NCBI RefSeq assembly: GCF_000344615.1
Contig: NZ_KB467824.1
Coordinates: forward strand, 666,445 to 730,444
Reading direction: 5' to 3'
Source of the DNA: Janthinobacterium sp. CG3
Lineage (GTDB): Bacteria; Pseudomonadota; Gammaproteobacteria; Burkholderiales; Burkholderiaceae_D
Length of the DNA: 64,000 nucleotides
In this document: positions 25,673-34,286 of the stretch, one piece after another
Layout of the letters: each line of letters begins with the position of its first letter
How positions within the stretch are numbered: the stretch's first letter is position 1
Program-made: the position numbers and the translations under genes
Notes under the pieces: model-generated
Told to the model about the DNA's origin: nothing
What the model saw: the letters and a program-made list of their open reading frames with translations, nothing else
Databases searched by the model: none

Positions 25673-26398
25673 TTAGGCGCCCAGCAGGCGGTTGCCGGAC
25701 TCGGCCATCGAGTCGCTGGCCTTGAACAGCTTCATCTGGATCTCGAAACTGCGGGTCAGGCTCATCGTCGCGACCATTTCCTCGACGGCCGAGACGTTGC
25801 TGCCCTCGAGGTGGCGGTCGCGCACCTTGACGGCCGGGTCGGCCTCGAGCGGCTCGCCGCCGCGCGAGACGATCAGGCCGGCCTCGTTCTTGGTCAGCGT
25901 GCCGGCTTCGGCGTTGACCAGCTTGAGCTTGTCGACGGTCTGCATCTGCGCCGCGCCCGGCACCTGCACCGAGATGGTGCCGTCGCCGCCGATGGCCATG
26001 CTGGTGTACAGCGGCAGCACGATCGGTCCGCCCTCGCCGAGTACCGCGTGGCCGTTGATCGACAGCGCGCCGTCGGCGTCGATGTCCATCGCCCCGGCGC
26101 GGGTGTAGGCCTCGCCGTTTTGCCACTGCACCGTGAGGTAGCCCGGGCCGGTGACGGCGACGTCGAGTTCGCGCCCGGTTTCCTTGACGGCGCCGGAGCG
26201 GGTGGCGATCGCGCTGGCCTGCAACTGCGTCATGTGGCGGTCGTCGTAGCCGTAGCCGGACAACTGCTGTTGGCTGGAGACCTCCAGGTTGGCGCGGAAG
26301 CCCCCGGTTTCCATGTTCGCCAGATTGTTGGCGTGTACCTGCTGTGCCCGCAGAGCCCGGTCGGCTCCGCTCATGGCGGTATAAATCAGCGCGTCCAT
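25673..26398 (-). CDS. flgF: Flagellar proximal rod protein FlgF
   Basis: A 241-residue rod protein with the conserved N-terminal helix (MDALIYTAMSGADRALRAQQ), ANNLANMETGGFRANL, and C-terminal SNVSAVEEMVATMSLTRSFE. It lies between flgE and flgG. It is exported by the flagellar type III apparatus without a cleaved signal. Confidence 0.95.
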   Translation of the reverse strand: MDALIYTAMSGADRALRAQQVHANNLANMETGGFRANLEVSSQQQLSGYGYDDRHMTQLQASAIATRSGAVKETGRELDVAVTGPGYLTVQWQNGEAYTRAGAMDIDADGALSINGHAVLGEGGPIVLPLYTSMAIGGDGTISVQVPGAAQMQTVDKLKLVNAEAGTLTKNEAGLIVSRGGEPLEADPAVKVRDRHLEGSNVSAVEEMVATMSLTRSFEIQMKLFKASDSMAESGNRLLGA

Positions 26399-26418
26399 CG
26401 TGCTTGGCCCCGGCTAGG

Positions 26419-27609
26419 TTAAACGGCTTGCATCAGCGACTGCAGCATCGTGCTCTCGGTCGAGATGACCTTCGAGTTGGCCTGGTAGTTGCGCTGCGAC
26501 GTCATCAGGCCGACCAGCTCGGAGGTGATGTCGACGTTCGACTGTTCCAGCGAGGCCACCGTCAGCTTGCCGGTCATGCCGGTGCCCGGGCGGTCGTACA
26601 GCGGCGTGCCGGAGGTGGTCGAGGCGACCCAGCTGGTGTCGTTGACGGCGCTCAGCGCGCCCTCGTTGGCGAAGGTGCCCAGCGCCAGCGCGCCGACGTT
26701 TTGCTTCTGGCCGTTGGTGTAGGCGGCCAGCAGCGAGCCGTTCTCGCTGAGCTCGACGCCGGTGTAGGTGCCCGACGCGTAGCCGTCGACGATCACCGAC
26801 GACGTGGTCGCCTCGCCGGCGTACTGGGTGGTGCCGGTGTAGTTGAGGGCGACGGCGATCGGGCTGACCGAGCCGTTGCTGGTGGGCACGGTGACGTTGA
26901 CCGCCGGCGGCGACGTCAAGACGCCGTTGGCGTTGAACTGCAAAGTCGTCTGCTGGGTCGGCGCGGCGCCGTCCATGCCGTAGTGCACCGTGACCTGGTT
27001 GGTCGCCGGGCCCTTGACGAAATATTGCGTCACGTTGTGCTTGGCGCCGAGCGAGTCGTACACCACCGACAGCTTGGACATGTTGTACGAGGTCGGCTCG
27101 TTCATGTTGAACGTCGCCATGGCCGGCGCCGGCCAGTCCAGCGACATGTTGGCGACGTAGCCGAGCTTGGTGGTGGCGACCGCCGGGATTTGCCCGGTCG
27201 GCACCTTCAGGTCGCCCATCGGGCCGAGCGCGCCGGTGCCGACGGCCGCCGCGTAACCCTGCACCTTGTTGCCGGAGGCGTTGATCAGGTAGCCCTCGTC
27301 GCTGGCGTTGAAGATGCCGACGCGGCTGTACATCATGGTGTTCTGGTTGTCGCGGGTGACGAAAAAGCCGCGTCCGTTGATCGAGGCGTCCAGGCCGCGG
27401 CCGGTGTTCAGCACGCCGCCGCCCAGGCCGATGTTCTGGGTCAGCGAACCGATTTCGGTGCCGGTGGCCTTGCTGCCGGCGTACATCGACGAGAAGTTGG
27501 CGCGGCTGCTCTTGAAGCCGTAGGTGCCGGCGTTGGCGATGTTGTTCGAGACGGTGTTCAGTTGTTCGTTGATGGCCTGGATGCCGGACAAAGCGATGTC
27601 GAAACTCAT
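26419..27609 (-). CDS. flgE: Flagellar hook protein FlgE
   Basis: A 396-residue hook subunit. The N-terminus reads MSFDIALSGIQAINEQLNTV with NNIANAGTYGFKSSRANFSS; the C-terminus has QSNVDITSELVGLMTSQRNY. The middle is rich in Thr, Ser and Gly, as expected for a surface-exposed D2 domain. Length is close to E. coli FlgE (402). It follows flgD directly. Confidence 0.96.
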   Translation of the reverse strand: MSFDIALSGIQAINEQLNTVSNNIANAGTYGFKSSRANFSSMYAGSKATGTEIGSLTQNIGLGGGVLNTGRGLDASINGRGFFVTRDNQNTMMYSRVGIFNASDEGYLINASGNKVQGYAAAVGTGALGPMGDLKVPTGQIPAVATTKLGYVANMSLDWPAPAMATFNMNEPTSYNMSKLSVVYDSLGAKHNVTQYFVKGPATNQVTVHYGMDGAAPTQQTTLQFNANGVLTSPPAVNVTVPTSNGSVSPIAVALNYTGTTQYAGEATTSSVIVDGYASGTYTGVELSENGSLLAAYTNGQKQNVGALALGTFANEGALSAVNDTSWVASTTSGTPLYDRPGTGMTGKLTVASLEQSNVDITSELVGLMTSQRNYQANSKVISTESTMLQSLMQAV

Positions 27610-27635
27610 GGTGGAATTCCCTTCAGTGAAATGGG

Positions 27636-28316
27636 TTAGTTTGCCGAGGCCAAGGTGTTTTTGCCGTTGAAACCGGTCACCGCCGCCGGTGCCACTTCGC
27701 CGACGTTGGCGACGTTGAGCACCATCGCGCCGCCGGCCGACAGGCGCACGCTGTTGAGTTTGCCGACGATGTCGACCGGCGCCGGCGTCGCCGCGCTGGT
27801 GCGCACCGTAATCTTGTAGGTGCCGGCGGGCAGGTGCAGCGCGGCCGGGTCGAGCGTGAAGTTGACGACGCCGGCCCCCTGCGAACCGAGTTGCACCTCG
27901 TGGGCGGCGCCGTCGGCGCCGGTCAGCACCACGGTGTTCTTGTTGCTGGCCTGGTCCAGCGCGAAGCTGCCGGCGACCTTGTCGGTGCCCAGCTTGACGC
28001 TGTCGGTGTTGACCATCACGTCCGAACCGACCTGGGCGCCGAGCGCCAGCACCTGCATGCTTTGCAGCACGCCGGCGTTGCCGGTGGTCAGCTTGGCCAG
28101 GTTTTGCAGCGCCTCGGTCTGGCTCAGTTGCGACAACTGGTTGACGAACTGGCTCGGGTCGCTCGGCGCCAGCGGGTCCTGGTTGCGGATTTGCGCCACC
28201 AGCAGCTTGGTGAACATGTCGGACGTCTTGCTGGCCTGGTCCATCGCCGGCGTGACGCCGTTGTTGGCGTTGGCGGTGTTGGCGCCGCTGGTGTTATTGA
28301 ACAGATTCGTTTGCAT
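27636..28316 (-). CDS. flgD: Hook-capping protein FlgD
   Basis: A 226-residue hook cap that guides FlgE assembly. Family sequence MFTKLLVAQIRNQDPLAPSD and FVNQLSQLSQTEALQNLAK lies in the N-terminal third, followed by a FlgD Ig-like and TUDOR-like region with PAGTYKITVR. It is three bases downstream of flgC. Confidence 0.95.
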   Translation of the reverse strand: MQTNLFNNTSGANTANANNGVTPAMDQASKTSDMFTKLLVAQIRNQDPLAPSDPSQFVNQLSQLSQTEALQNLAKLTTGNAGVLQSMQVLALGAQVGSDVMVNTDSVKLGTDKVAGSFALDQASNKNTVVLTGADGAAHEVQLGSQGAGVVNFTLDPAALHLPAGTYKITVRTSAATPAPVDIVGKLNSVRLSAGGAMVLNVANVGEVAPAAVTGFNGKNTLASAN

Positions 28317-28319
28317 GGC

Positions 28320-28742
28320 TTAACCTTCACCTAGTTTGAGCAGCGACTGCTGCATGGCCTTGATACGGCCCAGCACTTCGACATTGGTTTCAAAGGCGCG
28401 CGAGGCCGACATCATGTCGGTCATCTCGGCCACCTGGTTGACGTTTGGATAAAACACCATGCCGTCGGCGTTGGCCATTGGATGGCCGGGCTCGTAGACC
28501 TTGCGCAGCGGCTCGTCGCTTTCGACGACGTCGAGCACCTGCACCCGCGCCGAGGAGCCGTCGGCGGCGCCAAGGCCCTGCTGCATGACGGCGGCGAAGA
28601 CCGGCTTGCGGGCGCGGTAGGCCTCGCCCTCGGAGCCGGCCACCGAGTCGGCGTTGGCCAGGTTGCTGGCGATGGTATTCAGGCGCACGGTCTGCGCCGC
28701 CATGGCCGAGCCGGCGATTTGCGAAATGTCTTTGAAGGTCAT
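28320..28742 (-). CDS. flgC: Flagellar rod protein FlgC
   Basis: A 140-residue proximal rod protein. It contains RLNTIASNLANADSVAGSEG and the C-terminal NQVAEMTDMMSASRAFETNV, both diagnostic. It sits 2 bases after the flgB stop. Length matches the family (about 135). Confidence 0.95.
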   Translation of the reverse strand: MTFKDISQIAGSAMAAQTVRLNTIASNLANADSVAGSEGEAYRARKPVFAAVMQQGLGAADGSSARVQVLDVVESDEPLRKVYEPGHPMANADGMVFYPNVNQVAEMTDMMSASRAFETNVEVLGRIKAMQQSLLKLGEG

Positions 28743-28744
28743 AA

Positions 28745-29107
28745 TTATTGTCCGGCGATGGCTTTGGCCAGGCCGCGCAGCTTCATGTTGGTGAAGGTCA
28801 GGCTGGTCTGGAAATCGGAGGCGTTTTGCGAAAACGCCGCTTGCTCGACGCCGATCTCGACGGTGTTGCCGTCGCGGCTGGGGTGGTAGGGCACCCGGTA
28901 CAGCGACCCGGCGTCGGTGTCGAGCGACAGTTCGCCGTTGGCGCCGTCCTGCATCTGCTGCATGACGGCGCCGAAATCCATGTCCTTGGCCTGGAAGCCG
29001 GGAGTATTCTCGTTGGCGATGTTCGACGCCAGCACGCGCGTGCGCTCGGCGCGCAGGTGCAGCGCGTCGGCGTGCACCCCCAGCGCTTCGGTGAAATTAA
29101 TACTCAT
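28745..29107 (-). CDS. flgB: Flagellar rod protein FlgB
   Basis: A 120-residue proximal rod protein starting the flgB-L operon. Core sequence is RTRVLASNIANENTPGFQAK and a C-terminal half with FSQNASDFQTSLTF. The start at 29107 (MSINFTEALG) follows AAGGA by 6 bases; an ATG two codons upstream overlaps that site and is less likely. A FliA-type promoter lies about 90 bases upstream. Confidence 0.93.
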   Translation of the reverse strand: MSINFTEALGVHADALHLRAERTRVLASNIANENTPGFQAKDMDFGAVMQQMQDGANGELSLDTDAGSLYRVPYHPSRDGNTVEIGVEQAAFSQNASDFQTSLTFTNMKLRGLAKAIAGQ

Positions 29108-29196
29108 GGCCATCCTTTGTCGTTGGGCGCCGTTATTGCGCGGCGCGGCTTGCTGATAAACGCGGCGGGCGCTGTAGAATGCCGCACATACGGATC

Positions 29197-29223
29197 TTAA
29201 CGGCATACCGCGTGAAAACTTTT
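29197..29223 (-). promoter_or_regulatory. Candidate sigma-28 promoter for the flgB operon
   Basis: On the minus strand AAAA (29223-29220), a 15-base spacer and GCCGTTAA (29204-29197) match the enterobacterial FliA consensus TAAA-N15-GCCGATAA at 3 of 4 and 7 of 8 positions. It lies 90 bases upstream of flgB in the flgA/flgB divergent region. A FliA-type sigma gene is present in the same locus. Confidence 0.6.
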
Positions 29224-29238
29224 GTTCAAGGTAAAACA

Positions 29239-30039
29239 ATGACCGATTCCAGCCATTTCGCCGACTCCCGCCGCGGCGCGCGGCCCGTTGCGGGCGCTAT
29301 CGGGCGGCGCCGGCCGATAGCGCCGGCCTGGCTACTCGCGCTGGCCAGCCTATATAGTAGTGCAGGAAGCGTTGAATTGCCAGCCGACAATATAATATCG
29401 CACATTGAGAAAGCGGCGCGCACGCAATTGGCGCAGCAGGCGGCGGCGGCCGGGCTGGTCGAGCCGCAGTTCGAGGTGGTGGTGGCGCGCACCGGCCGGG
29501 TACTGCCGGCGTGTGGCCAAACGGTCACAATCGAGGCGTTGGATGTGCGGCAAAGCAACAGGATGCGCTTCGCCGCCGTGTGCGCCGGGGCCGCCGGCTG
29601 GAAATACGACTTCGTCGCGCGCGCGCAGGTCACGGCGCGCGTGGCGGTCGCCGCCGCCGCGCTGCCGGCCGGGCGGGCGCTGGCGGCCGACGAGGTGGCG
29701 CTGGAGCGGCGCGACGTGTCGATGGTGGCCGACAGCGTGGCCGACCCGGCCGCGGTCGTCGGCCTGGCCAGCCGGCGCTCGCTGCGCGCCGGCGAGCTGC
29801 TGCGCAGCGGCCAGATGGCGGCGCCGGCGCTGGTCAAGCGCGGCGAGGCGGTGCAAATCGTCGCGCGCCGCGGCGCGATTGAAGTGAGCATGGCCGGCGA
29901 GGCGCTCGACGGCGGCGCGCAGGACGCGGTGGTGCGGGTGCGCAACGCCAACAGCGGCGCGGTGATACGCGCCAGGGTGGTGGCAGCCGGGACGGTTGAA
30001 CCGCTCGATCTGCCGGGGCGCATTCAGTCGTCCGACTGA
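29239..30039 (+). CDS. flgA: P-ring assembly chaperone FlgA
   Basis: A 266-residue periplasmic chaperone for FlgI. A basic N-terminus and hydrophobic segment (PIAPAWLLALASLYSSAG) act as signal. The SAF/FlgA C-terminal region includes ALPAGRALAADEVALERRDV, GLASRRSLRAGELLRSGQ and VKRGEAVQIVARRGAIEVSM. It is the only plus-strand gene among the flg genes and is divergent from flgB, as in many flagellar loci. The ATG at 29239 has AAGG upstream. Its 3' end overlaps by 16 bases the 3' end of the glucosaminidase gene. Confidence 0.93.
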   Translation: MTDSSHFADSRRGARPVAGAIGRRRPIAPAWLLALASLYSSAGSVELPADNIISHIEKAARTQLAQQAAAAGLVEPQFEVVVARTGRVLPACGQTVTIEALDVRQSNRMRFAAVCAGAAGWKYDFVARAQVTARVAVAAAALPAGRALAADEVALERRDVSMVADSVADPAAVVGLASRRSLRAGELLRSGQMAAPALVKRGEAVQIVARRGAIEVSMAGEALDGGAQDAVVRVRNANSGAVIRARVVAAGTVEPLDLPGRIQSSD

Positions 30040-30806
30040 AGCGCCGGCGCGGCGCCCTGTTGCAGCCGCTGCGCCAGGCGCGTCAGCTTGTCGGCGTAGG
30101 CCGGGTCGGTGGCGTAGCCGCCGCGCGCCAGGCCCTGGGCGAAGGCGCCGGCGTCGGCGCCGGCGCCGAGCGCGGCGCGGTAGCGTGGATTGTCGAGCAA
30201 GACCTGGGCGTAGTCGCGGAAGGCGCTGGCCTGGTCCGGATAGCTGCGGAAGCGCTCGGTCTTTTTCAACGCCGCGCCGCCCTCGAATTCGGTGGTCGTG
30301 GCGGCGGCCACGTCGCCGCGCCACTGGCCGCCGGCTTTCAGGCCGAACAGGTTGTTGGTGTCGGCGCCGGCGCTCTGGCGCAGCGGGCGCTGGCCCCAGC
30401 CCGACTCCAGCGCGGCGTGGGCGGCGACGATCTCCGGCGCCACGCCGAGTTTCTGGCCGGCCTCTTCGGCCCAGGGTTTGATCGATTCCAGGAATTGTTG
30501 TTGCAGCAAGCTGGTGGCGCCAGCGGGGCGGCCGCCGGCGGCAACGCCGTCGATGGCGGCGCTGGGCAGGCTGCGTCCGAGCAGGGCGCGGCCCTCGGGG
30601 CTGAGCGCCGGCGCGGCGGCCGGGCCGCCCTGGCTGATAAAGCTGTCGACGTCGCGCCGCACCTGTTGGAATACGCTGGCGAAGCCGGCGTTGGCGGCCG
30701 CGCCGGCGGGCAGGCTGGCGCGCGCCGGCGCGGCCGTCGGCGCGGTGGCGGCGGTGGGGCGGGTGGCGGCGGTAAACATAGTGGACTGCGTATCAGAGTG
30801 GCGCAT
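30024..30806 (-). CDS. Flagellum-linked peptidoglycan hydrolase (FlgJ C-terminal type, GH73)
   Basis: A 260-residue protein with a low-complexity Ala/Thr/Pro N-terminal region and a glucosaminidase domain from about residue 100. The catalytic Glu lies in AAHAALESGWGQR, followed by NLFGLKAGGQWRG and FRSYPDQASAFRDYAQVLLD. This is the muramidase half normally fused to FlgJ; here it is a separate gene beside flgN. Its job would be to open the peptidoglycan for the rod. There is no classical signal peptide, so export through the flagellar apparatus is likely. The start at 30806 has AGGAGG nine bases ahead, placed inside the end of flgN. Confidence 0.88.
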   Translation of the reverse strand: MRHSDTQSTMFTAATRPTAATAPTAAPARASLPAGAAANAGFASVFQQVRRDVDSFISQGGPAAAPALSPEGRALLGRSLPSAAIDGVAAGGRPAGATSLLQQQFLESIKPWAEEAGQKLGVAPEIVAAHAALESGWGQRPLRQSAGADTNNLFGLKAGGQWRGDVAAATTTEFEGGAALKKTERFRSYPDQASAFRDYAQVLLDNPRYRAALGAGADAGAFAQGLARGGYATDPAYADKLTRLAQRLQQGAAPALQSDD

Positions 30807-31230
30807 AGATTTGGTCCTCCTCGCCGTTGAGCACCCTTTGCATGATGCTGTATTGCTCGCTCAGCAGGGCGCTGGTGCGGATGTTGCGGCGCTTACATTC
30901 TAGCACCATCTGCTCGAGCTCGATCCAATTGCGTTCCAGTCCCTGGCGGGTGGCGCCGCGTAGCAGCTCGGCGGCGCCGGCCAGCGTGCCGCCCGGCCCC
31001 AGCAGGGTGGCGACCAGCGCCACCCGTTCGCGGCGGCGCGCCTCGATGGTGTCGACGGCGGCGCCGATGTGTTCGGCCAGCGTCGCCAGGCGCGCGCTCT
31101 GGTGGCGCAGCGCGGCGTCGAATTGTTCGTCGAGCAATAGCAGCAGCGCCTGGTAGGCGGGCACGTCGTCGGCGACCCCGCGCAGCAGGCGCGTCATGGC
31201 GTCGCGCCGTTCGCCCGGGGCTGGCGTCAC
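30793..31230 (-). CDS. flgN: FlgN-family export chaperone
   Basis: A 145-residue all-helical protein of the FlgN type, a chaperone for FlgK and FlgL. The sequence VPAYQALLLLLDEQFDAALR and a long amphipathic helix fit. The GTG start at 31230 overlaps the flgM stop (GTGA); an ATG at 31197 would give 134 residues. Order flgM-flgN is standard. Similarity within this family is weak, so the call relies partly on position. Confidence 0.75.
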   Translation of the reverse strand: MTPAPGERRDAMTRLLRGVADDVPAYQALLLLLDEQFDAALRHQSARLATLAEHIGAAVDTIEARRRERVALVATLLGPGGTLAGAAELLRGATRQGLERNWIELEQMVLECKRRNIRTSALLSEQYSIMQRVLNGEEDQIYAPL

Positions 31231-31514
31231 GACTCGCCGCCGTGGAAGCGCTGGATCAGGCCGGCCAGCTTGGCCGGGTCGAACGGCAGCTCGCCCTTGG
31301 CCAGCGCGTCGCGCAGCTGGGCGACGCGTTCGTGGTCGATTTCGGGCATGGCGCGCAGCGACTCCAGCGCCGGTTGCAGCACGGCCGATTGCAGCGGCGC
31401 GGCCGCGGCGGCGCCGGCGCCGGCCGCTTCGGCGGCGCCGTCGGCGGCGTCGACGGCGGCGCCGCGTTGCAGCGGCGCGGTGTCGGCCGTGCCATTTCCG
31501 GAAGAGATTCTCAT
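31227..31514 (-). CDS. flgM: Anti-sigma-28 factor FlgM
   Basis: A 95-residue anti-sigma factor that holds FliA inactive until the hook is complete and FlgM is exported. An Ala-rich unfolded N-terminal part precedes the FlgM helices (PEIDHERVAQLRDALAKGEL, FDPAKLAGLIQRF). The start at 31514 is chosen because GAGG lies 7 bases upstream and it gives the family length (about 97); an ATG 11 codons earlier is possible. It is next to flgN and close to the fliA gene it should control. Confidence 0.85.
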   Translation of the reverse strand: MRISSGNGTADTAPLQRGAAVDAADGAAEAAGAGAAAAAPLQSAVLQPALESLRAMPEIDHERVAQLRDALAKGELPFDPAKLAGLIQRFHGGES

Positions 31515-31562
31515 ACGCTGGCCTCGTGCTTTAGTGTTAATGGTCATGACTGCTCTGCTGGG

Positions 31563-32567
31563 TTAATGGTCCTGCTCGGAGAGCGGCTTGCGCGTCGCCG
31601 GGGCCAGTTTCTGGCGTAGTTTTTTCAGCGCCGCCGATTCGGCTTCGACCGTGTCGACGTCCCCGACCAGCGCGTCGCCCGACTTCGGCACGCCGAACAT
31701 CGCCGCCACGCCGTTGGCCTGGCCGCGGGTCAGCACCAGCAGCTCGATGCGCCGGTTCACGCCGGCGGTGGCGTTGTTCGAGTCGACCGGCGCGCGGTCG
31801 GCCATGCCGACCACTTGCAACACGCTGTCGCTGTTCATGCCGCCGGCCAGCAGGTTGGCGCGTGCCGACATGGCGCGGTTGCTCGACAGCGTCCAGTTGG
31901 AGAACGATTCGTTGTCGGTGACGGCGTATTGGACCGAATCGGTGTGGCCGACGATGAGCATCTGGTTGTCCATCTGGGCGAACAGCGGCCCCATGTCGCG
32001 CAGCAGGCGGCGGAAGCGGCCGGTGGGTATCGCGCTGCCGCGCACGAACATGCCCTGGTGGTCGGTGTCGTGCAACATCACCCGCAGGCCGTACGGCGTC
32101 ACCACCGCCTGCAAATTGCTGGTCAGACCGGCTTCGGCGCTCAGTTTGGAGAGTTCCTTGGCCAGTTTGGTCAAGTCCTCGGGCGACTGGTAGCTCACTT
32201 TCTGCTGGGTTTTGGCGTCGGGCGAGCCCTGGCCGGCGCCCATCATCTTGCCGTCGTTGCTGCTGTTGCCGCTGCCGTTGCGCGGCATCGGGTGGCGCTC
32301 GATCAGGCTGCCGCGCGGGCCGCCTTTCTGCTCGGGCAGCACGCCGGCGCCGTCGCTCTGCTTGCCGCCCTTCGATTCGAGCATGATTTCCTTCATCGCC
32401 TGCTGCTCGCGCGCGGCCATCAGCCACAACACCAGGAACAGGCACAGCAGGGCCAGGCAAAAGTCGGCGAAGGCTACCTTCCAGGCGCCGCCGTGCTCTT
32501 CGTGCGCGTGCTTGCGCCCGGCGCGCTTGATGACCGCCTGTTCATGTTTGTCATGCGGCTTTAGCAC
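31563..32567 (-). CDS. motB: Stator protein MotB (LafU position)
   Basis: A 334-residue stator subunit. One membrane helix (about 32-52) carries the ion-binding Asp at residue 35 in AFADFCLALLCLFLVLWLM. The C-terminal OmpA-like domain binds peptidoglycan (LIVGHTDSVQYAVTDN, then NWTLSSNRAMSARANLLAGG, and NRRIELLVLT). Asp and helix composition suggest proton coupling, but this is not certain. The first 17 bases overlap the end of motA. In lateral flagellar loci this gene is lafU. Confidence 0.94.
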   Translation of the reverse strand: MLKPHDKHEQAVIKRAGRKHAHEEHGGAWKVAFADFCLALLCLFLVLWLMAAREQQAMKEIMLESKGGKQSDGAGVLPEQKGGPRGSLIERHPMPRNGSGNSSNDGKMMGAGQGSPDAKTQQKVSYQSPEDLTKLAKELSKLSAEAGLTSNLQAVVTPYGLRVMLHDTDHQGMFVRGSAIPTGRFRRLLRDMGPLFAQMDNQMLIVGHTDSVQYAVTDNESFSNWTLSSNRAMSARANLLAGGMNSDSVLQVVGMADRAPVDSNNATAGVNRRIELLVLTRGQANGVAAMFGVPKSGDALVGDVDTVEAESAALKKLRQKLAPATRKPLSEQDH

Positions 32568-33465
32568 GACGGTCTCCTGTGCGGCGCGGTGGTTCGTCGG
32601 CGGCGTCGGCGCCCTCGAGGGCGTTGATCCAGCTCTCGAGCTGGGCGAAGCTTGGCTTGATGTTCAGTTGCACCAGGCGCCGCCCGGCATCGATGGCCAG
32701 CAGCGGCGGCTTGCCGGCGACGTGGGTCACCAGCACCACCTTGACGCATTCCATGGTCGAGCCTTCCTCGCTGACGAGCTGCTTCATCATGTTGCACAGC
32801 GGGTCGAGCACGCCGTAGCAAAAGAAAATACCGATGAAGGTGCCGACCATCGCGGCGCCCACCTTGGTCGAGATTTCGCCGGCGTCGGCGCCGCCGGCCA
32901 CCGAGTTCATCGCCATGACGATGCCCAGCACGGCGGCCATGATGCCGAAGCCGGGCATGGCCTCGGCGATCTTGTGCAGCGACTTCGACGGCTGCAGCAA
33001 CTCTTCGTGGATGGCTTCGAGCTCCTGTTCCAGCACGCCTTCCAACTCGTGCGCGTTGATCTTGCCCATCGCCATCAGGCGGAAGTTGTCGACGATGAAG
33101 GCGAGCAGCTTCGACTCTTCCAGCACCAGCGGGTAGCGCTGGAACAGCGGACTCTCGCGCGGCGCCTCGACGTGGGCGTCGAGCGCCTTCAGGCCGCCGG
33201 CGGCCGTCTGCAGCAGCTCGTACATCAGCAGCAGCAACTGGCGCTGGAATTCCGAGCCCTGTTTCTTGTGCGTGACGACCTTGCGGATCTGCCCGAGCAT
33301 TTCCATCAGCACGTGCTTGGGGTTGCCCAGCACCACCGCGCCGGCGCCGGCGCCGAGGATGATGACCAGCTCGATCGGGTGCCAGATGGCGCTGACGCTG
33401 CCGCCCATCAGCGCGAAGCCGCCGAAGACGCAGCCCAATACAATTAAAATACCGATAATCACCAT
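32551..33465 (-). CDS. motA: Stator protein MotA (LafT position)
   Basis: A 304-residue inner-membrane stator subunit with four hydrophobic segments (starting MVIIGILIVLGCVFGGFALM; later FGIMAAVLGIVMAMNS and GAAMVGTFIGIFFCYGVLDP). Length and motifs fit MotA of the long, proton-type class. The ATG at 33465 has AAAGG upstream; an upstream TTG in frame is unlikely. It overlaps motB by 17 bases. Confidence 0.95.
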   Translation of the reverse strand: MVIIGILIVLGCVFGGFALMGGSVSAIWHPIELVIILGAGAGAVVLGNPKHVLMEMLGQIRKVVTHKKQGSEFQRQLLLLMYELLQTAAGGLKALDAHVEAPRESPLFQRYPLVLEESKLLAFIVDNFRLMAMGKINAHELEGVLEQELEAIHEELLQPSKSLHKIAEAMPGFGIMAAVLGIVMAMNSVAGGADAGEISTKVGAAMVGTFIGIFFCYGVLDPLCNMMKQLVSEEGSTMECVKVVLVTHVAGKPPLLAIDAGRRLVQLNIKPSFAQLESWINALEGADAADEPPRRTGDRRAKAA

Positions 33466-33515
33466 CTTGTTTTGCCTTTTAGTTGCATGTGTCTCGTTGT
33501 GCCGTCGCGCCGCGC

Positions 33516-34262
33516 TCAAGCGCTCTGCAGGACCGCCTTCATCTTGCCCAGCGCGCCCTTGTTGAGCTGGCAGACGCGGGCGTCGGTCAGGTCGAGCACG
33601 GCGGCGATTTCCTTGTAGCTCAGTTCGAACTCGTAATACATTTGCACCACCCGCTGTTCGCGTTCGTCGAGTCCGCGCAGGGCCTGTTCCAGGCTGCGCC
33701 GCACCATCAACTGGTCCTCCGGGCTGGGCGCGCTCTCGCCCTGGCCGACGGTTTCCTGCAGCACCTCGTCGAAACTGCCGATCGACTCGGCGTTCTGCGC
33801 CATCTGGTAGTCGCGGTAGGCCTCGGCCGTGATGCCCAGCCCGGCGATGATGTCCTGCTCGGCCGGCTCGCGCCCGAGCTTGCGGGTGAGGGCGCGCACG
33901 CCGTCGCGCAGCTTGTGGCTTTCCTGGCGCACCGCGCGCGGGCGCCAGTCCTGGCGGCGCAGCTCGTCGAGGATGGCGCCGCGCACGCGCAGGCCGGCGT
34001 AGCTGCCGAAGGCGGCGTCCGGCTCGCCGTAGCGGCGCAGCGCTTCAAGCAGGCCCATCAGACCGATTTGCTCCATGTCGTCGCGGTCGATGGCGCCGCT
34101 CACCTGCGAGTTCAGCTGGCGCACGATGCGCTTGACCAGCGGCGCGTAGGCCAGCAGGTGGCGCTGCTCCTGGGCCGGGCTGAGCAGCGGCGCGGCCGCG
34201 TTCGCGCCGTAGTCCTCGCCGTACGCCGCGCCCGGCTCCAGATACGCCAGATCGTCGCCCAT
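33516..34262 (-). CDS. fliA: RNA polymerase sigma-28 factor FliA (LafS position)
   Basis: A 248-residue sigma factor for late flagellar genes. Region 2 reads YAPLVKRIVRQLNSQVSGAI, then DMEQIGLMGLLEALRRYG; region 3 has KLGREPAEQDIIAGLGI; region 4 has LDEREQRVVQMYYEFELSYK, then EIAAVLDLTDARVCQL. The start at 34262 is chosen since GGGAG lies 5 bases ahead; an ATG seven codons earlier is 3 bases from the fliL stop. Carrying its own sigma gene beside the stator genes is typical of lateral flagellar systems (lafS). Confidence 0.93.
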   Translation of the reverse strand: MGDDLAYLEPGAAYGEDYGANAAAPLLSPAQEQRHLLAYAPLVKRIVRQLNSQVSGAIDRDDMEQIGLMGLLEALRRYGEPDAAFGSYAGLRVRGAILDELRRQDWRPRAVRQESHKLRDGVRALTRKLGREPAEQDIIAGLGITAEAYRDYQMAQNAESIGSFDEVLQETVGQGESAPSPEDQLMVRRSLEQALRGLDEREQRVVQMYYEFELSYKEIAAVLDLTDARVCQLNKGALGKMKAVLQSA

Positions 34263-34286
34263 GTGTGCTCCCGCGCGTGTCATGGC

